Positions 6,391-14,375 of a DNA stretch of 45,510 nucleotides are shown one piece after another. The stretch's first letter is position 1. Each line of letters begins with the position of its first letter. The notes beneath the pieces were generated by a model. The model ran no database searches. It was not told the origin of the DNA and saw nothing but the letters and a program-made list of their open reading frames with translations. Source of the DNA: JAKLFA01 sp038222225 (GTDB taxonomy: Bacteria; Omnitrophota; Gorgyraeia; Zapsychrales; JANLHA01); the NCBI GenBank assembly GCA_038222225.1, contig JBBRHV010000014.1, forward strand, positions 1 through 45,510, read 5' to 3'. The translations under genes were made by a program, and so were the position numbers.

Positions 6391-8583
6391 TTACGCTGGA
6401 TCATTCAGCAGTTGTTGATATCGTTGAAGGACTTTTGAAGGGGCGGTTTCAGTCGGCACCAGAAAAAGTCCCATATTGCGGAAGAAGATCCCCACCGACG
6501 AATAGCTGTAAAAGATCGATATCGGAATCCCCAAGATCAGCGGTGTTACGATCGCTGATACCCACCAGAACAAGGTTTGGTTCACTGCATAGGCGATACT
6601 TGCCCATACGAGCGCTACGATTGTTGCGGGCCAGTGTGCTGAAAAAGCTTCATGGAACGATGTTTTTTTCAAAAGTCTTGCCTGGCTTCCCCAGGCGAGT
6701 TTTCGGCCGGTCAGGTTTAAAATGACGTACCAGGCGTGGAAGACCATGCGTAAGGGAGCCAGGAGCGTGGAAAAAACAGTTTCCAGTAAGATGCTTATTC
6801 CTAGACGCCACACTCCGCCGAACTGCGCGCTCTTTTGAGGATTAAGGGCGATCAAGATCAGGCTCAGTATTTTAGGCGTGAAAAGAAAGAGCCCTGTTGC
6901 TGCGAGAAGCAGGAACGATAGCCCGCGGTATTCGATGGTCCACATCGGGAACAGGCTTCGTTCAGCTGTGAAGTAGATCGGGTCTTTAAGAAAATTCGCA
7001 ATGGCGTTGGCGGTCATGAGGATCAACAGGAGAAACCACAGGAGCGATGAGAAGTAAAAAAGGTTTCCTTGCAGAAAGAGGATCTTGTGCCCGCAGCGCA
7101 CTCCATGCATGGATAAAAGGCGCAGGTGCTGGATGTTGCCTTGGCACCAGCGTTTGTCGCGTGAAAGTTCTTCCAGGAGATTGGGCGGCAGTTCTTCATA
7201 ACTGTTTTCAAGCTCGTGCGTCAGCCATACTCCCCATCCCGCCCGGCGCATGAGCGCGGCTTCGACAAAATCATGGCTCAGGATTTCTCCGCCGAAAGGC
7301 GGGCCGCCGGGGAGCCTGGGCAGGGCACAGTATTTCATGAACGGTTTCATCTGGATAATGGCATTGTGTCCCCAGAAGCCGGATTCATCCAGTTGCCAGA
7401 ATCTCAGGCCAACGAAAAAAAGAGGCCCGTAGACATGGCTGGCGAATTGCTGCAGGCGCGCGATGAGGCTGGTCTGGTTCATGGCCATGGGCGCGGTCTG
7501 CAGAATACCGATGTCAGGGCGCGTTTCCATTGTATTCACCATCCGGATAAGCATCTCGCCATCCATGAGGCTGTCAGCGTCAAGGGTGATCATGTATTTG
7601 TATTGCCATCCCCAGCGACGGCAGAAATCACTGACATTTCCGCTTTTTTTGTGGATGTGCAGTTTGCGCCTGCGGTAGAAAATTTTGCCGAAACCGTGCA
7701 CATCTTTGCAAAGTTTGGCCCAGTAGAGTTCTTCAGCGATACCATGGGCTTTGCTGGTCGAATCACTTAGGATATAAATATCAAAATGAGGGAGGACGCC
7801 GGCATGTTTGATCGTGTCGTACATCGCGCGCAACGCCGCGAAGATGCGCGGCACTGTTTCATTGTGAACGGGCATGATCAGGGCTATTTTTGTGTCCGGG
7901 GCAATCGGACTGGGAGAAGAAGGAATGACGAGCAGATCGTCTTGTTTGTTCAGAGCGAGATAGAATCCGAAAATGATTGTCCAGAAATTGACAGCGATCC
8001 ATCCGAATAAAAAGGTGAAGACCGTAATGATGGTCCATTTCAGGGGAGAAAGTCCGTTAGGGCTTAAGATGGTCGTGATGGTCATGGTCCCGATAATGGT
8101 TGAAATCAGGACTAAGCTGAAAAAGAACGATCTTCGAACTGCCAGGATCGAGGAACAGTGTTTGTCGCGGTAAAAAGCGTTCTTAGGGTCAAAATCTTTA
8201 TAGCCCATAGGAGTGCGTCGGGGGCCGGGCCGGTAAGCATCGCTAAAGATTGCGTGATAGCGTTCATCGGGAGAGATACCGTTGTCTTTGATCGTTTCGA
8301 GCGTGGCGGTTAAGGCAATGGCCGGCCAGGTTTTTTTATCGAGAGGGTCTAATGCGGCGGCAAGGCGCCGGATAATTTTTTTTGTGAGATCGCTGACGGT
8401 GTTCTCTTCAAGCGAGAGCAGCCGCAGATAAAGGGTGATCCGTTCCCGGATGAGGCTTATGTGTTGGCCGGTTGGCAGAGCCGTTTGGTTGTTTTTTTGT
8501 CGGTCGATTGGCATGGTCGTATATTTTTTGACTGTATTTTTACGGGAGGTAGGTGTAACTCCATGTTTCAGATATCGCCACAT
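6391..8583 (-). CDS. opgH: Glucans biosynthesis glucosyltransferase H
   Basis: This inner-membrane GT2-family transferase makes the beta-1,2-linked glucose backbone of osmoregulated periplasmic glucans and works with OpgG. It has 730 residues, against about 850 for E. coli MdoH. Two N-terminal membrane spans (about 149-173 and 182-210) precede the catalytic domain: ALIMPVHNE at 234, the DAD motif at 335-337, SHD at 436-438 (candidate base) and RDKRWCQGN at 475-483, the family form of QxxRW. About five or six further spans follow (506-530, 553-580, 593-622, 652-700). The start is uncertain. ATG 8583 overlaps the end of opgG by 44 bases, with AGAAGG too close. ATG 8514 (residue 24) begins 25 bases after the opgG stop but has no obvious site. 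Confidence 0.95.
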   Translation of the reverse strand: MWRYLKHGVTPTSRKNTVKKYTTMPIDRQKNNQTALPTGQHISLIRERITLYLRLLSLEENTVSDLTKKIIRRLAAALDPLDKKTWPAIALTATLETIKDNGISPDERYHAIFSDAYRPGPRRTPMGYKDFDPKNAFYRDKHCSSILAVRRSFFFSLVLISTIIGTMTITTILSPNGLSPLKWTIITVFTFLFGWIAVNFWTIIFGFYLALNKQDDLLVIPSSPSPIAPDTKIALIMPVHNETVPRIFAALRAMYDTIKHAGVLPHFDIYILSDSTSKAHGIAEELYWAKLCKDVHGFGKIFYRRRKLHIHKKSGNVSDFCRRWGWQYKYMITLDADSLMDGEMLIRMVNTMETRPDIGILQTAPMAMNQTSLIARLQQFASHVYGPLFFVGLRFWQLDESGFWGHNAIIQMKPFMKYCALPRLPGGPPFGGEILSHDFVEAALMRRAGWGVWLTHELENSYEELPPNLLEELSRDKRWCQGNIQHLRLLSMHGVRCGHKILFLQGNLFYFSSLLWFLLLILMTANAIANFLKDPIYFTAERSLFPMWTIEYRGLSFLLLAATGLFLFTPKILSLILIALNPQKSAQFGGVWRLGISILLETVFSTLLAPLRMVFHAWYVILNLTGRKLAWGSQARLLKKTSFHEAFSAHWPATIVALVWASIAYAVNQTLFWWVSAIVTPLILGIPISIFYSYSSVGIFFRNMGLFLVPTETAPSKVLQRYQQLLNDPA

Positions 8584-10126
8584 TGCCTTCTTTTAAAAAG
8601 GCCCGCAGTTCCACCGCGGGTTTGTGGTTCGGGAGTATTTTATCCATGAGTCCCTGTTGATCAAGGTTGACATGGATCACAAGACGCCAGCCGTTGGTAA
8701 CGGTGTTTTTAATGACCTGGCTGAATGTTACCGTGTAGTCGTTGAAGATTTGGATGTCGGAAGAGATATCTTTTGTAAAGAGCGCCGCTTGTGAATTGTC
8801 GGGAAGAAAGTCAATAATGAACATAACGTTTTCGGGTTTTGGTACGACCCGGGTTGATTCCACTGAGGCTAAGGCGGAGCGATTACGGTTGCCGGCATGC
8901 CAGGCCAGGGTATAGGCATATTCAAAGGAATCGCCCGGTTCAAAGGATTTTTTAATCACCCAGTAGGCGCCGATATTGTCGTTGTATTCATTTTCAGTTG
9001 GTATTTGCAGTAATTCCAGGTGGCCGGGATTCCAGTCGCTGTTAGGGGTGACCCATACGCTCGGGCGTTTATCATAGCGCGCTTCAAGATCCTGATAGTG
9101 GTCAAAGTTGGTGTCGCGTTGGATGAGGCCGAACCCAAGCGGCTGCCCGCCGCCGAAATTGTTGATAAGAAGGTTTTCCGGATTGACCAGGGAATGCCAG
9201 GTCCATTCACCGGAGACGTTTTTAATCAGCAGTCCGTCGGAATCGTGCACTTCAGGCCTAAAGCCGTCACCGGATTTTGGTCCTGCGTTTTCGCCGTAGG
9301 AGAACATGGATGTCAGGGGCGCCAGGCCTAATTTTCTGACCTTTTTGCGGAAGAAAAGAACGCTTTTAACCTTGACCAGTGTTTCTTCACCCGGGCGTAC
9401 CACGAAGGAGTAGGCGCCGGACAGACTTTCACTTTCCAGCAGCGCGTAAAAGGATATCTCTTTAGCGTTGGCAGCGGGATGGATGATCCAGAATTCGCGG
9501 AAGGAGGGAAACTCCTCACCGGTGGATTCGGCGGTGTCGATGGCAAGTCCGCGGGCGGATATTCCGTAGGCCAGGTTTTTGCCCAGTGCCCGGAAATAGC
9601 TGGCCCCCAAAAAAGAAACGATCTCATCCGCGTAGGCGGGTGAGTTGATCGGGTAGTGCACCCGAAATCCGGCAAAGCCCGCAGCATTCTCGAGTAAAAG
9701 TCCTTTGTTGGTGCTTTGGGTATAATCAAAAAGATCTGGGGAGAAAGGCACCCGTGTTGTGGTGTTTTTGTCCACAGAGTTGATGACAACCGGTTCTTGG
9801 TAGATGAACCCCGGGTGGAAAAATTGCACGCTGAAAGGCTCAGCGGCCCAGAGGCTTCTTGCCGGGTTAAAACGCAGATCACGCCATTCGTCGTAGCCTA
9901 TTTTTTTCAGCGGTTCGGGAAGGCTGTCATCCGAGGCATTAAAAGGCTCTTTTGAGAGCTCCTGCGCTTTTTTGACCACAGTGTTAAAATTTATTTTCGT
10001 TGATGGGGCGGCCAGGCAGGCTGTGCCCCAGAGGCCAAGGAAGACAAGCGAAAGACAGACGGTTTTTTTGCAGAGCATAAAAGTTCTCATAAAAACAAAC
10101 AGCATATTTTTAGGGATATTTTTCAC
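8540..10126 (-). CDS. opgG: Periplasmic glucans biosynthesis protein G
   Basis: 528 residues, close to the 511 of E. coli MdoG. This family acts in the periplasm on the nascent glucan made by OpgH, shaping its branching or length. A long N-terminal signal peptide ends near CLAAPS (about residue 40). ATG 10090 (residue 13, MRTFMLCKK) would give a more usual signal length and may be the true start. Family landmarks include YDEWRDLRFNPARSLW near residue 75, the central SYGENAGPKSGDGFRPEVHD segment near 275-295 and WVTPNSDWNPGHLEL near 355. It is first in the minus-strand opgG-opgH operon, in the usual G-then-H order, and divergent from the nitroreductase gene. No sharp promoter was found in the 264-base divergent gap. 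Confidence 0.94.
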   Translation of the reverse strand: MKNIPKNMLFVFMRTFMLCKKTVCLSLVFLGLWGTACLAAPSTKINFNTVVKKAQELSKEPFNASDDSLPEPLKKIGYDEWRDLRFNPARSLWAAEPFSVQFFHPGFIYQEPVVINSVDKNTTTRVPFSPDLFDYTQSTNKGLLLENAAGFAGFRVHYPINSPAYADEIVSFLGASYFRALGKNLAYGISARGLAIDTAESTGEEFPSFREFWIIHPAANAKEISFYALLESESLSGAYSFVVRPGEETLVKVKSVLFFRKKVRKLGLAPLTSMFSYGENAGPKSGDGFRPEVHDSDGLLIKNVSGEWTWHSLVNPENLLINNFGGGQPLGFGLIQRDTNFDHYQDLEARYDKRPSVWVTPNSDWNPGHLELLQIPTENEYNDNIGAYWVIKKSFEPGDSFEYAYTLAWHAGNRNRSALASVESTRVVPKPENVMFIIDFLPDNSQAALFTKDISSDIQIFNDYTVTFSQVIKNTVTNGWRLVIHVNLDQQGLMDKILPNHKPAVELRAFLKEGNVAISETWSYTYLP

Positions 10127-10317
10127 AGATTAAAATCGTCCTAATATATCATAAAAAGGAAAGGATAGCCATGCATCAGAAGGATTTTCATATAGTGCGC
10201 TTTTAGCAGTGAACCCGGTCCGGAGAACGCCTTTACAGGGGACAGAATGATTAGGGAAGAGGTGTTTTTCTTGTTGTCTATTTTCTTTCTTCTTCATTTT
10301 TATGTGCCTTATCGATA

Positions 10318-10326
10318 TGTTATAAT
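10318..10326 (+). promoter_or_regulatory. Extended -10 promoter for the nitroreductase operon
   Basis: TGTTATAAT is a perfect extended -10 box without a clear -35. The predicted leader is about 58 bases to ATG 10391. It lies in the divergent gap with opgG (10127-10390), where I otherwise see only A/T-rich sequence and the GGGGACAGAAT repeat at 10238-10248. Confidence 0.5.
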
Positions 10327-10390
10327 TCTCAGGAAACAAATGAATGAACAGCATCTTTTTTGCCAGATCGAGAAACGTGGAGGAGGGGTT

Positions 10391-10915
10391 ATGAATTCAA
10401 CACTAGATGTTATTTTAAACCGCAAAAGTGTCCGTCAATATACCGGTCTGTCTGTCAGCAAAGAGGATCTGTCCCTGCTGGTTCGCGCCGGCATGGCGGC
10501 GCCTTGTTCATATAATAAGCGGTGCTGGTTTTTTATTATCGTAGATGATCTTGCTGTGATCAAGAAATTGGCTGAAGGACTCCCGAATGCCCAGATGATG
10601 CTGATGGCCAAGCATGCGATCATTGTGTTGGCCGACTTAAAGCTTTCGCATGGAGGCGCGGAAGTCCCTTACTGGATCCAGGATTGCAGTGCGGTTGTTG
10701 AAAACATCCTTCTGGCAGCTGAGGCCATGAATTTGGGCGCTTGCTGGACCGGGGTTTGTCCCCGAGATGAGCGCATGGCCTTTGTGCGCAAGACGTTGGG
10801 GGTGCCGGAGCATGTTGTTCCGTTCAGCGTGATCGCGGTCGGGCATTCCACCGGTAAAGAGAAACCCCAGGACAAGTTTGATCCCGACCGTATTTTTTGG
10901 AATCAGTGGGAATGA
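10391..10915 (+). CDS. Nitroreductase-family FMN oxidoreductase
   Basis: 174 residues from ATG 10391, chosen because AGGAGG lies at 10381-10386. A longer open frame from 10247 has no such site. The family uses FMN and NAD(P)H to reduce nitro, quinone or other electrophilic groups. The phosphate-binding start RKSVRQYTGLSVSKEDL and the alpha-helical AGMAAPCSYN segment are typical, as are the central SAVVENILLAAEAMNLGACW and the C-terminal VIAVGHSTGKEKP. It is at the short end of the family. The true substrate cannot be read from the sequence. The ydbH-like gene follows 37 bases later on the same strand, so co-transcription is likely. Confidence 0.9.
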   Translation: MNSTLDVILNRKSVRQYTGLSVSKEDLSLLVRAGMAAPCSYNKRCWFFIIVDDLAVIKKLAEGLPNAQMMLMAKHAIIVLADLKLSHGGAEVPYWIQDCSAVVENILLAAEAMNLGACWTGVCPRDERMAFVRKTLGVPEHVVPFSVIAVGHSTGKEKPQDKFDPDRIFWNQWE

Positions 10916-10952
10916 ATTATGGAATAACCAGGAGCCGTCCTTAGAGTCTGCT

Positions 10953-11918
10953 ATGAAAATTTTAAAATACATTCTGGTTGGGCTGTGCCGTATTCTTTAC
11001 AGCCTCATAATTCTTTTTCTGTTTTTTTTGCTGGTTGTTTCCCGCCCGAATTTTATGTTTGATAATATCGAACAACTGCTGAATGCTCGATTGCCCCCGG
11101 GCATGAGCGTGAGCGGGTCCTCACTTTCCAAAATAGAACTTTCCCTCAGATCAGTGGCCATCCGGGACATTCAGTTTACGTTCAAGAAAGCAGAGACGGT
11201 GTATAAGGTGTCAGCAGAGGCGTTTTTCCTGCCGGATATGTCTTGCGTGGTGTCCGCGACGGAATGCCCGTTATTCATTAAAAACGCAAATATTGAAAGC
11301 GCAGATGTCATGATCAAGGGGGTTGAGGGGGATTTCATGGTTTCATTAAAACCCGGAGAATGGCTGGCTCAAGGTTCTGCGGTCATTGAGAGCAGTACAT
11401 ACAAAGAATATACAGTTGATCATATTTATTCGGATGTCAGCATTACCGGTCAAGCGGTGGCGTTTGAGCGGGCTTCAGCGCATGCCTATCGGGGATGGCT
11501 GACGGCAAAGGGAACATATCAGTTTTTGCCCAAGGAGAAAATCGACGTGGCGGTGGATTTTCAGGGCATTGACACGCATTTGATGGATGGTGTGAATCTT
11601 AAATTGAAGGGCGTGCTTGCCGGGAAGGCGGTCTACACAGGCACCTTAAAGAGGATCGACAGTTTCACGGCAGAATTCCGCTCGCCATCGAGTGAAATAG
11701 AAAAAACTTTGTTCAAATATTTGATGGGGGATATTAATAACAGTTTGGCTTTTTTGCCCTTTTCAAAAATTCTGGATGGCATGGATTTTATTCATCTTGA
11801 AAATTTTCAGGGAACGGTTCATAATCTTGATCAGGATAGTGTTTCTATCCAAATGAACGTTCGCAGTAAAGAGCCGAATTTAAACCTGAACCCGGACATA
11901 ACCATTAATTTGAGGTAA
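10953..11918 (+). CDS. ydbH: Short YdbH-like (AsmA-type) envelope lipid-transport protein
   Basis: 321 residues from ATG 10953. E. coli YdbH is about 880 residues, so this is a much-reduced form. One N-terminal membrane anchor (residues 6-28) precedes beta-rich repeats typical of AsmA-like proteins. The C-terminus has a YdbH-type ending (about residues 245-321, including HLENFQGTVHNLDQ). YdbH in enterobacteria is one of three partly redundant proteins (with TamB and YhdP) that move phospholipids from inner to outer membrane. The assignment rests mainly on the two genes after it, which match YnbE and YdbL in the same order as E. coli. The ribosome-binding site is weak. An upstream in-frame ATG at 10878 overlaps the nitroreductase and is less likely. 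Confidence 0.72.
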   Translation: MKILKYILVGLCRILYSLIILFLFFLLVVSRPNFMFDNIEQLLNARLPPGMSVSGSSLSKIELSLRSVAIRDIQFTFKKAETVYKVSAEAFFLPDMSCVVSATECPLFIKNANIESADVMIKGVEGDFMVSLKPGEWLAQGSAVIESSTYKEYTVDHIYSDVSITGQAVAFERASAHAYRGWLTAKGTYQFLPKEKIDVAVDFQGIDTHLMDGVNLKLKGVLAGKAVYTGTLKRIDSFTAEFRSPSSEIEKTLFKYLMGDINNSLAFLPFSKILDGMDFIHLENFQGTVHNLDQDSVSIQMNVRSKEPNLNLNPDITINLR

Positions 11919-11922
11919 AAAA

Positions 11923-12132
11923 GTGAAAATCAGAATTCAGAGGTATTTTTTTCTGCTGTGCGCTTTGGTTGCGGCAGGGTGTACGATCAAAGCGGTGGGG
12001 GACCCCAACCGGCCGATCACGATCAATGCCCATATCACGATCGATGTCAAGGGCCTGAAGGATACGGCAGTGAATATTGAAGATTTTGTCAGTGGCCAAA
12101 CGGCTGAGCTTCCAATCAAAGGAGAAAAATAA
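11923..12132 (+). CDS. ynbE: YnbE-family lipoprotein
   Basis: 69 residues starting at GTG 11923, with GAGGT next to the ydbH stop as ribosome-binding site. A lipoprotein signal ends at Cys20 (LVAAGC). After the lipid anchor comes the family pattern of a short beta-forming segment, NRPITINAHITIDVKGLKD, comparable to the PITINMNVKIEHEI-type sequence of E. coli YnbE. In enterobacteria YnbE sits in the outer membrane, binds the C-terminal end of YdbH and helps complete the trans-envelope bridge. It lies 4 bases after ydbH and overlaps ydbL by one base. Confidence 0.85.
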   Translation: MKIRIQRYFFLLCALVAAGCTIKAVGDPNRPITINAHITIDVKGLKDTAVNIEDFVSGQTAELPIKGEK

Positions 12133-12542
12133 TGAAACGATTTCTGTCTATCATGCTATTGGTCGTGTTGTTTGCGCCAGTTTCTTTTGCAACCCCAACC
12201 TATGCGGCCGAGTACAACTTAAAGCAGATGACCCCGAAAGTCGAACAGGCGCTGCTGAACCGCAAAGCCAGATTCGAGAAGCTTGAGGCCTATAAAGCCA
12301 CGGGCGTAATCGGAGAAAATAATCGGGGTTATGTTGAACTCCTTGGCAATGACCCGCAGGTTGCGGATATTGTGCAAGGGGAAAACAAGGACCGTCAAGT
12401 TATCTATCAGGCCATTGCAGAGCAGAACAACATCGCGTCCCAAATCGATGTGATCGAAAAGGTTTTTGCCCAGGTGCAGCATGAAAAGGCGCAAGCGGGA
12501 TATAGGATCCAGACCGCCGATGGAAAATGGAAGAACAAATAA
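12132..12542 (+). CDS. ydbL: YdbL-family periplasmic protein (DUF1318)
   Basis: 136 residues with a signal peptide (cleavage near TYAAEY, residue 26) and an AAAGGAG ribosome-binding site inside ynbE. ATG 12132 overlaps the ynbE stop by one base, indicating tight translational coupling. The mature part has the DUF1318 layout: NRGYVELLGNDPQVADIVQ, RQVIYQAIAEQNN, and a C-terminal GYRIQTADGKWKNK resembling the G-x-W-x-KK ending of E. coli YdbL. The E. coli protein is thought to keep YdbH-YnbE from over-assembling. That role here is carried over from the family. Confidence 0.88.
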   Translation: MKRFLSIMLLVVLFAPVSFATPTYAAEYNLKQMTPKVEQALLNRKARFEKLEAYKATGVIGENNRGYVELLGNDPQVADIVQGENKDRQVIYQAIAEQNNIASQIDVIEKVFAQVQHEKAQAGYRIQTADGKWKNK

Positions 12543-12635
12543 TATGTTTTTATGGCGGATGTGACACCTGGGCGAGCTCACTCATCAGCGCCCTTTATGG
12601 CGGTTTCTTTACAATTTATAAAGTCAGGGAGACAT

Positions 12636-13415
12636 ATGCGGAAATTTTTCATTCTCGCAGCAGTGGCTGTAGCCGGATTGGGTTCGATTGTTTTTGCAGA
12701 TGAAGAGGCGCCCAGTCTTCCTTATGTGAAATCATCAGAATACGGACAGTTTTATGCTAAGAGTGTTCCTGCTGAAGAGTACGATTGGGAGAATAGAACA
12801 AAAGGTAAAACCTTTGTCTACTCGGTTGGCGCGAAAGAAGATACATTGCTTTACACATGCGATTGGTTTGCACAGGAGTTATTTTTACTGGATCACTCGG
12901 GTTCTTTGGTCCGCTTGGGGCCTTGGGCCCGCGGCCATGAACCTAAGAAGGAAGATCTGGCGATAGGATTTTATTTGAACGGAGAGACGCTAAAGGAATA
13001 CTCGGCATTAGATATTGTCAATACGGCTTATGACGATAAGGCAAGCATCGGTATGAGCGTTTCGCACTATCGGGTTTTTCAGGACATGATCGGTTATCGA
13101 TGGCTGGGAGGGAACAAATGGGCGTTTGATGTCAAAACGTATGAGGGGAAGATCTTGTCTTTTGATAGTTTAACAGGAGAGATAAGGTCTCAGGAAGAAG
13201 AAAGAGTTGATGCAATAACTAATAAAATTCAAGATTTGAAAATCGAATGGTATGTGAACAATAGAAATATGCAGGATCAAAGTGAATATCATTATAAGCT
13301 CACCTTCGATGAATTAAAGGACTGGGGGAAAGACCGCGTCCCGGAAATTCCTGAAGGTTATACAGTCTCTGTCGGTTCTTTTTTTGAAGAAGTGAAGCTA
13401 GAGAAGACGAAGTGA
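12636..13415 (+). CDS. Exported protein of unknown function
   Basis: 259 residues from ATG 12636, preceded by AGGGAGA. An in-frame ATG 28 codons upstream gives no signal peptide at the start and is rejected. A clear signal peptide (residues 1-19, ending GSIVFADEEA) sends it to the periplasm or outside. The mature protein is mixed alpha/beta, with Trp and aromatic residues around LVRLGPWARGHEPKKEDLA and GYRWLGGNKWAFDVKTYEG. No known family or catalytic motif is recognised. The gene ends in a GTGA overlap with the esterase gene, so the two are probably co-translated and may act together. Confidence 0.75.
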   Translation: MRKFFILAAVAVAGLGSIVFADEEAPSLPYVKSSEYGQFYAKSVPAEEYDWENRTKGKTFVYSVGAKEDTLLYTCDWFAQELFLLDHSGSLVRLGPWARGHEPKKEDLAIGFYLNGETLKEYSALDIVNTAYDDKASIGMSVSHYRVFQDMIGYRWLGGNKWAFDVKTYEGKILSFDSLTGEIRSQEEERVDAITNKIQDLKIEWYVNNRNMQDQSEYHYKLTFDELKDWGKDRVPEIPEGYTVSVGSFFEEVKLEKTK

Positions 13416-14326
13416 TTGTGGCGATAAAATCCTGTTTTAGAAATCAGAAATACCGGATCGTTTTTTATTGGGCGGCGCTGTGTTGCGTGTGTTGCGCGAC
13501 GATCTTGCTGGTACTTTCGCCTTCGGATATCAAGCGGCTATTATTCGGCCCTTCCGAAAATGACCTGGCCATTCTGAGATTCCATATTGAAAGCCAATTT
13601 GAAGCCACCGGCGACAGCATCAAAGTTTTATTGCCGGCGAATTATGATCCTAATCAGAAGTATGATGTGCTGTACATTTTACCGGTCACATCCGCTTTTT
13701 TGGATCAGTGGTGGCATAACGGGATCATTGTTGCCGCCCAACAGGAGATCGCCGATCAATATGGCGTGATCTGCGTTTATCCGGAATTCAAGGCAACACC
13801 GTGGTATGCGGACAATCCTAACAATCAAAAGATCAAACAGGAATCTTTTTTGATCCGGGCGGTTGTTCCCTTTGTGGACCAACAGTTCTCGACTTTGCCA
13901 AGTCCTGAAGGCAGATATTTGCTGGGTTTCAGTAAGTCCGGGTTTGGGGCTTTCGCCATGCTGTTGAGGCATCCGGATGTCTTTTTAAAAGCCGCAGCCT
14001 GGGATGCGCCGATGCTTTTTGAAGATCTGGATGTCCAAGGATCGCATTTGCGAAAAATCTTTGGAACGGATACGAACTATGCGTCATACTATATTCCGGA
14101 GTTGCTTCAGAAAAATGCCGGTCTTTTCGCAGAGAGGTCCCATCAGCTGGTTTTGATGGGGCACAGTTATCTTAAAAAGGACATTGAACAGCTCCATCAG
14201 TTTATGAACAAGTTTGGCATTGCCCATGTGTATGATAATGCCACAAAAAGGAAGCATCGCTGGGACAGCGGCTGGTTGCCTGAAGCTGTGAAGATTTTGC
14301 TAAAGGAAAAAAACGTTCAATACTAG
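13412..14326 (+). CDS. Membrane-anchored alpha/beta-hydrolase, esterase D-like
   Basis: 304 residues from GTG 13412, which overlaps the previous stop by four bases (GTGA). A signal anchor spans residues 15-35, so the enzyme probably faces the periplasm. It matches the putative-esterase (feruloyl/S-formylglutathione hydrolase-like) fold: KVLLPANYDPNQKYDVLYIL at 71-90, the nucleophile elbow GFSKSGFGAF at 172-181 with Ser174, and a C-terminal His282 (KRKHRWDSGW) placed for the triad. The acid is not certain (Asp198 region or later). The substrate is unknown. An ester on a periplasmic or surface glycan is an inference from the neighbouring glycan genes. Confidence 0.82.
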   Translation: MIVAIKSCFRNQKYRIVFYWAALCCVCCATILLVLSPSDIKRLLFGPSENDLAILRFHIESQFEATGDSIKVLLPANYDPNQKYDVLYILPVTSAFLDQWWHNGIIVAAQQEIADQYGVICVYPEFKATPWYADNPNNQKIKQESFLIRAVVPFVDQQFSTLPSPEGRYLLGFSKSGFGAFAMLLRHPDVFLKAAAWDAPMLFEDLDVQGSHLRKIFGTDTNYASYYIPELLQKNAGLFAERSHQLVLMGHSYLKKDIEQLHQFMNKFGIAHVYDNATKRKHRWDSGWLPEAVKILLKEKNVQY

Positions 14327-14375
14327 GGGAGTCCATTAGTATTGATCATGAAACATATTGATCAGAAGGGAAGAG

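Noticed and set aside
7216..7770. Long plus-strand open frame (184 codons) opposite opgH
   Set aside because: It lies entirely antisense to the conserved catalytic part of OpgH and has no domain character or ribosome-binding site.
9328..9882. Minus-strand open frame of 184 codons in another frame
   Set aside because: It is out of frame inside opgG. Composition is rich in Ser, Pro and Arg without a motif.
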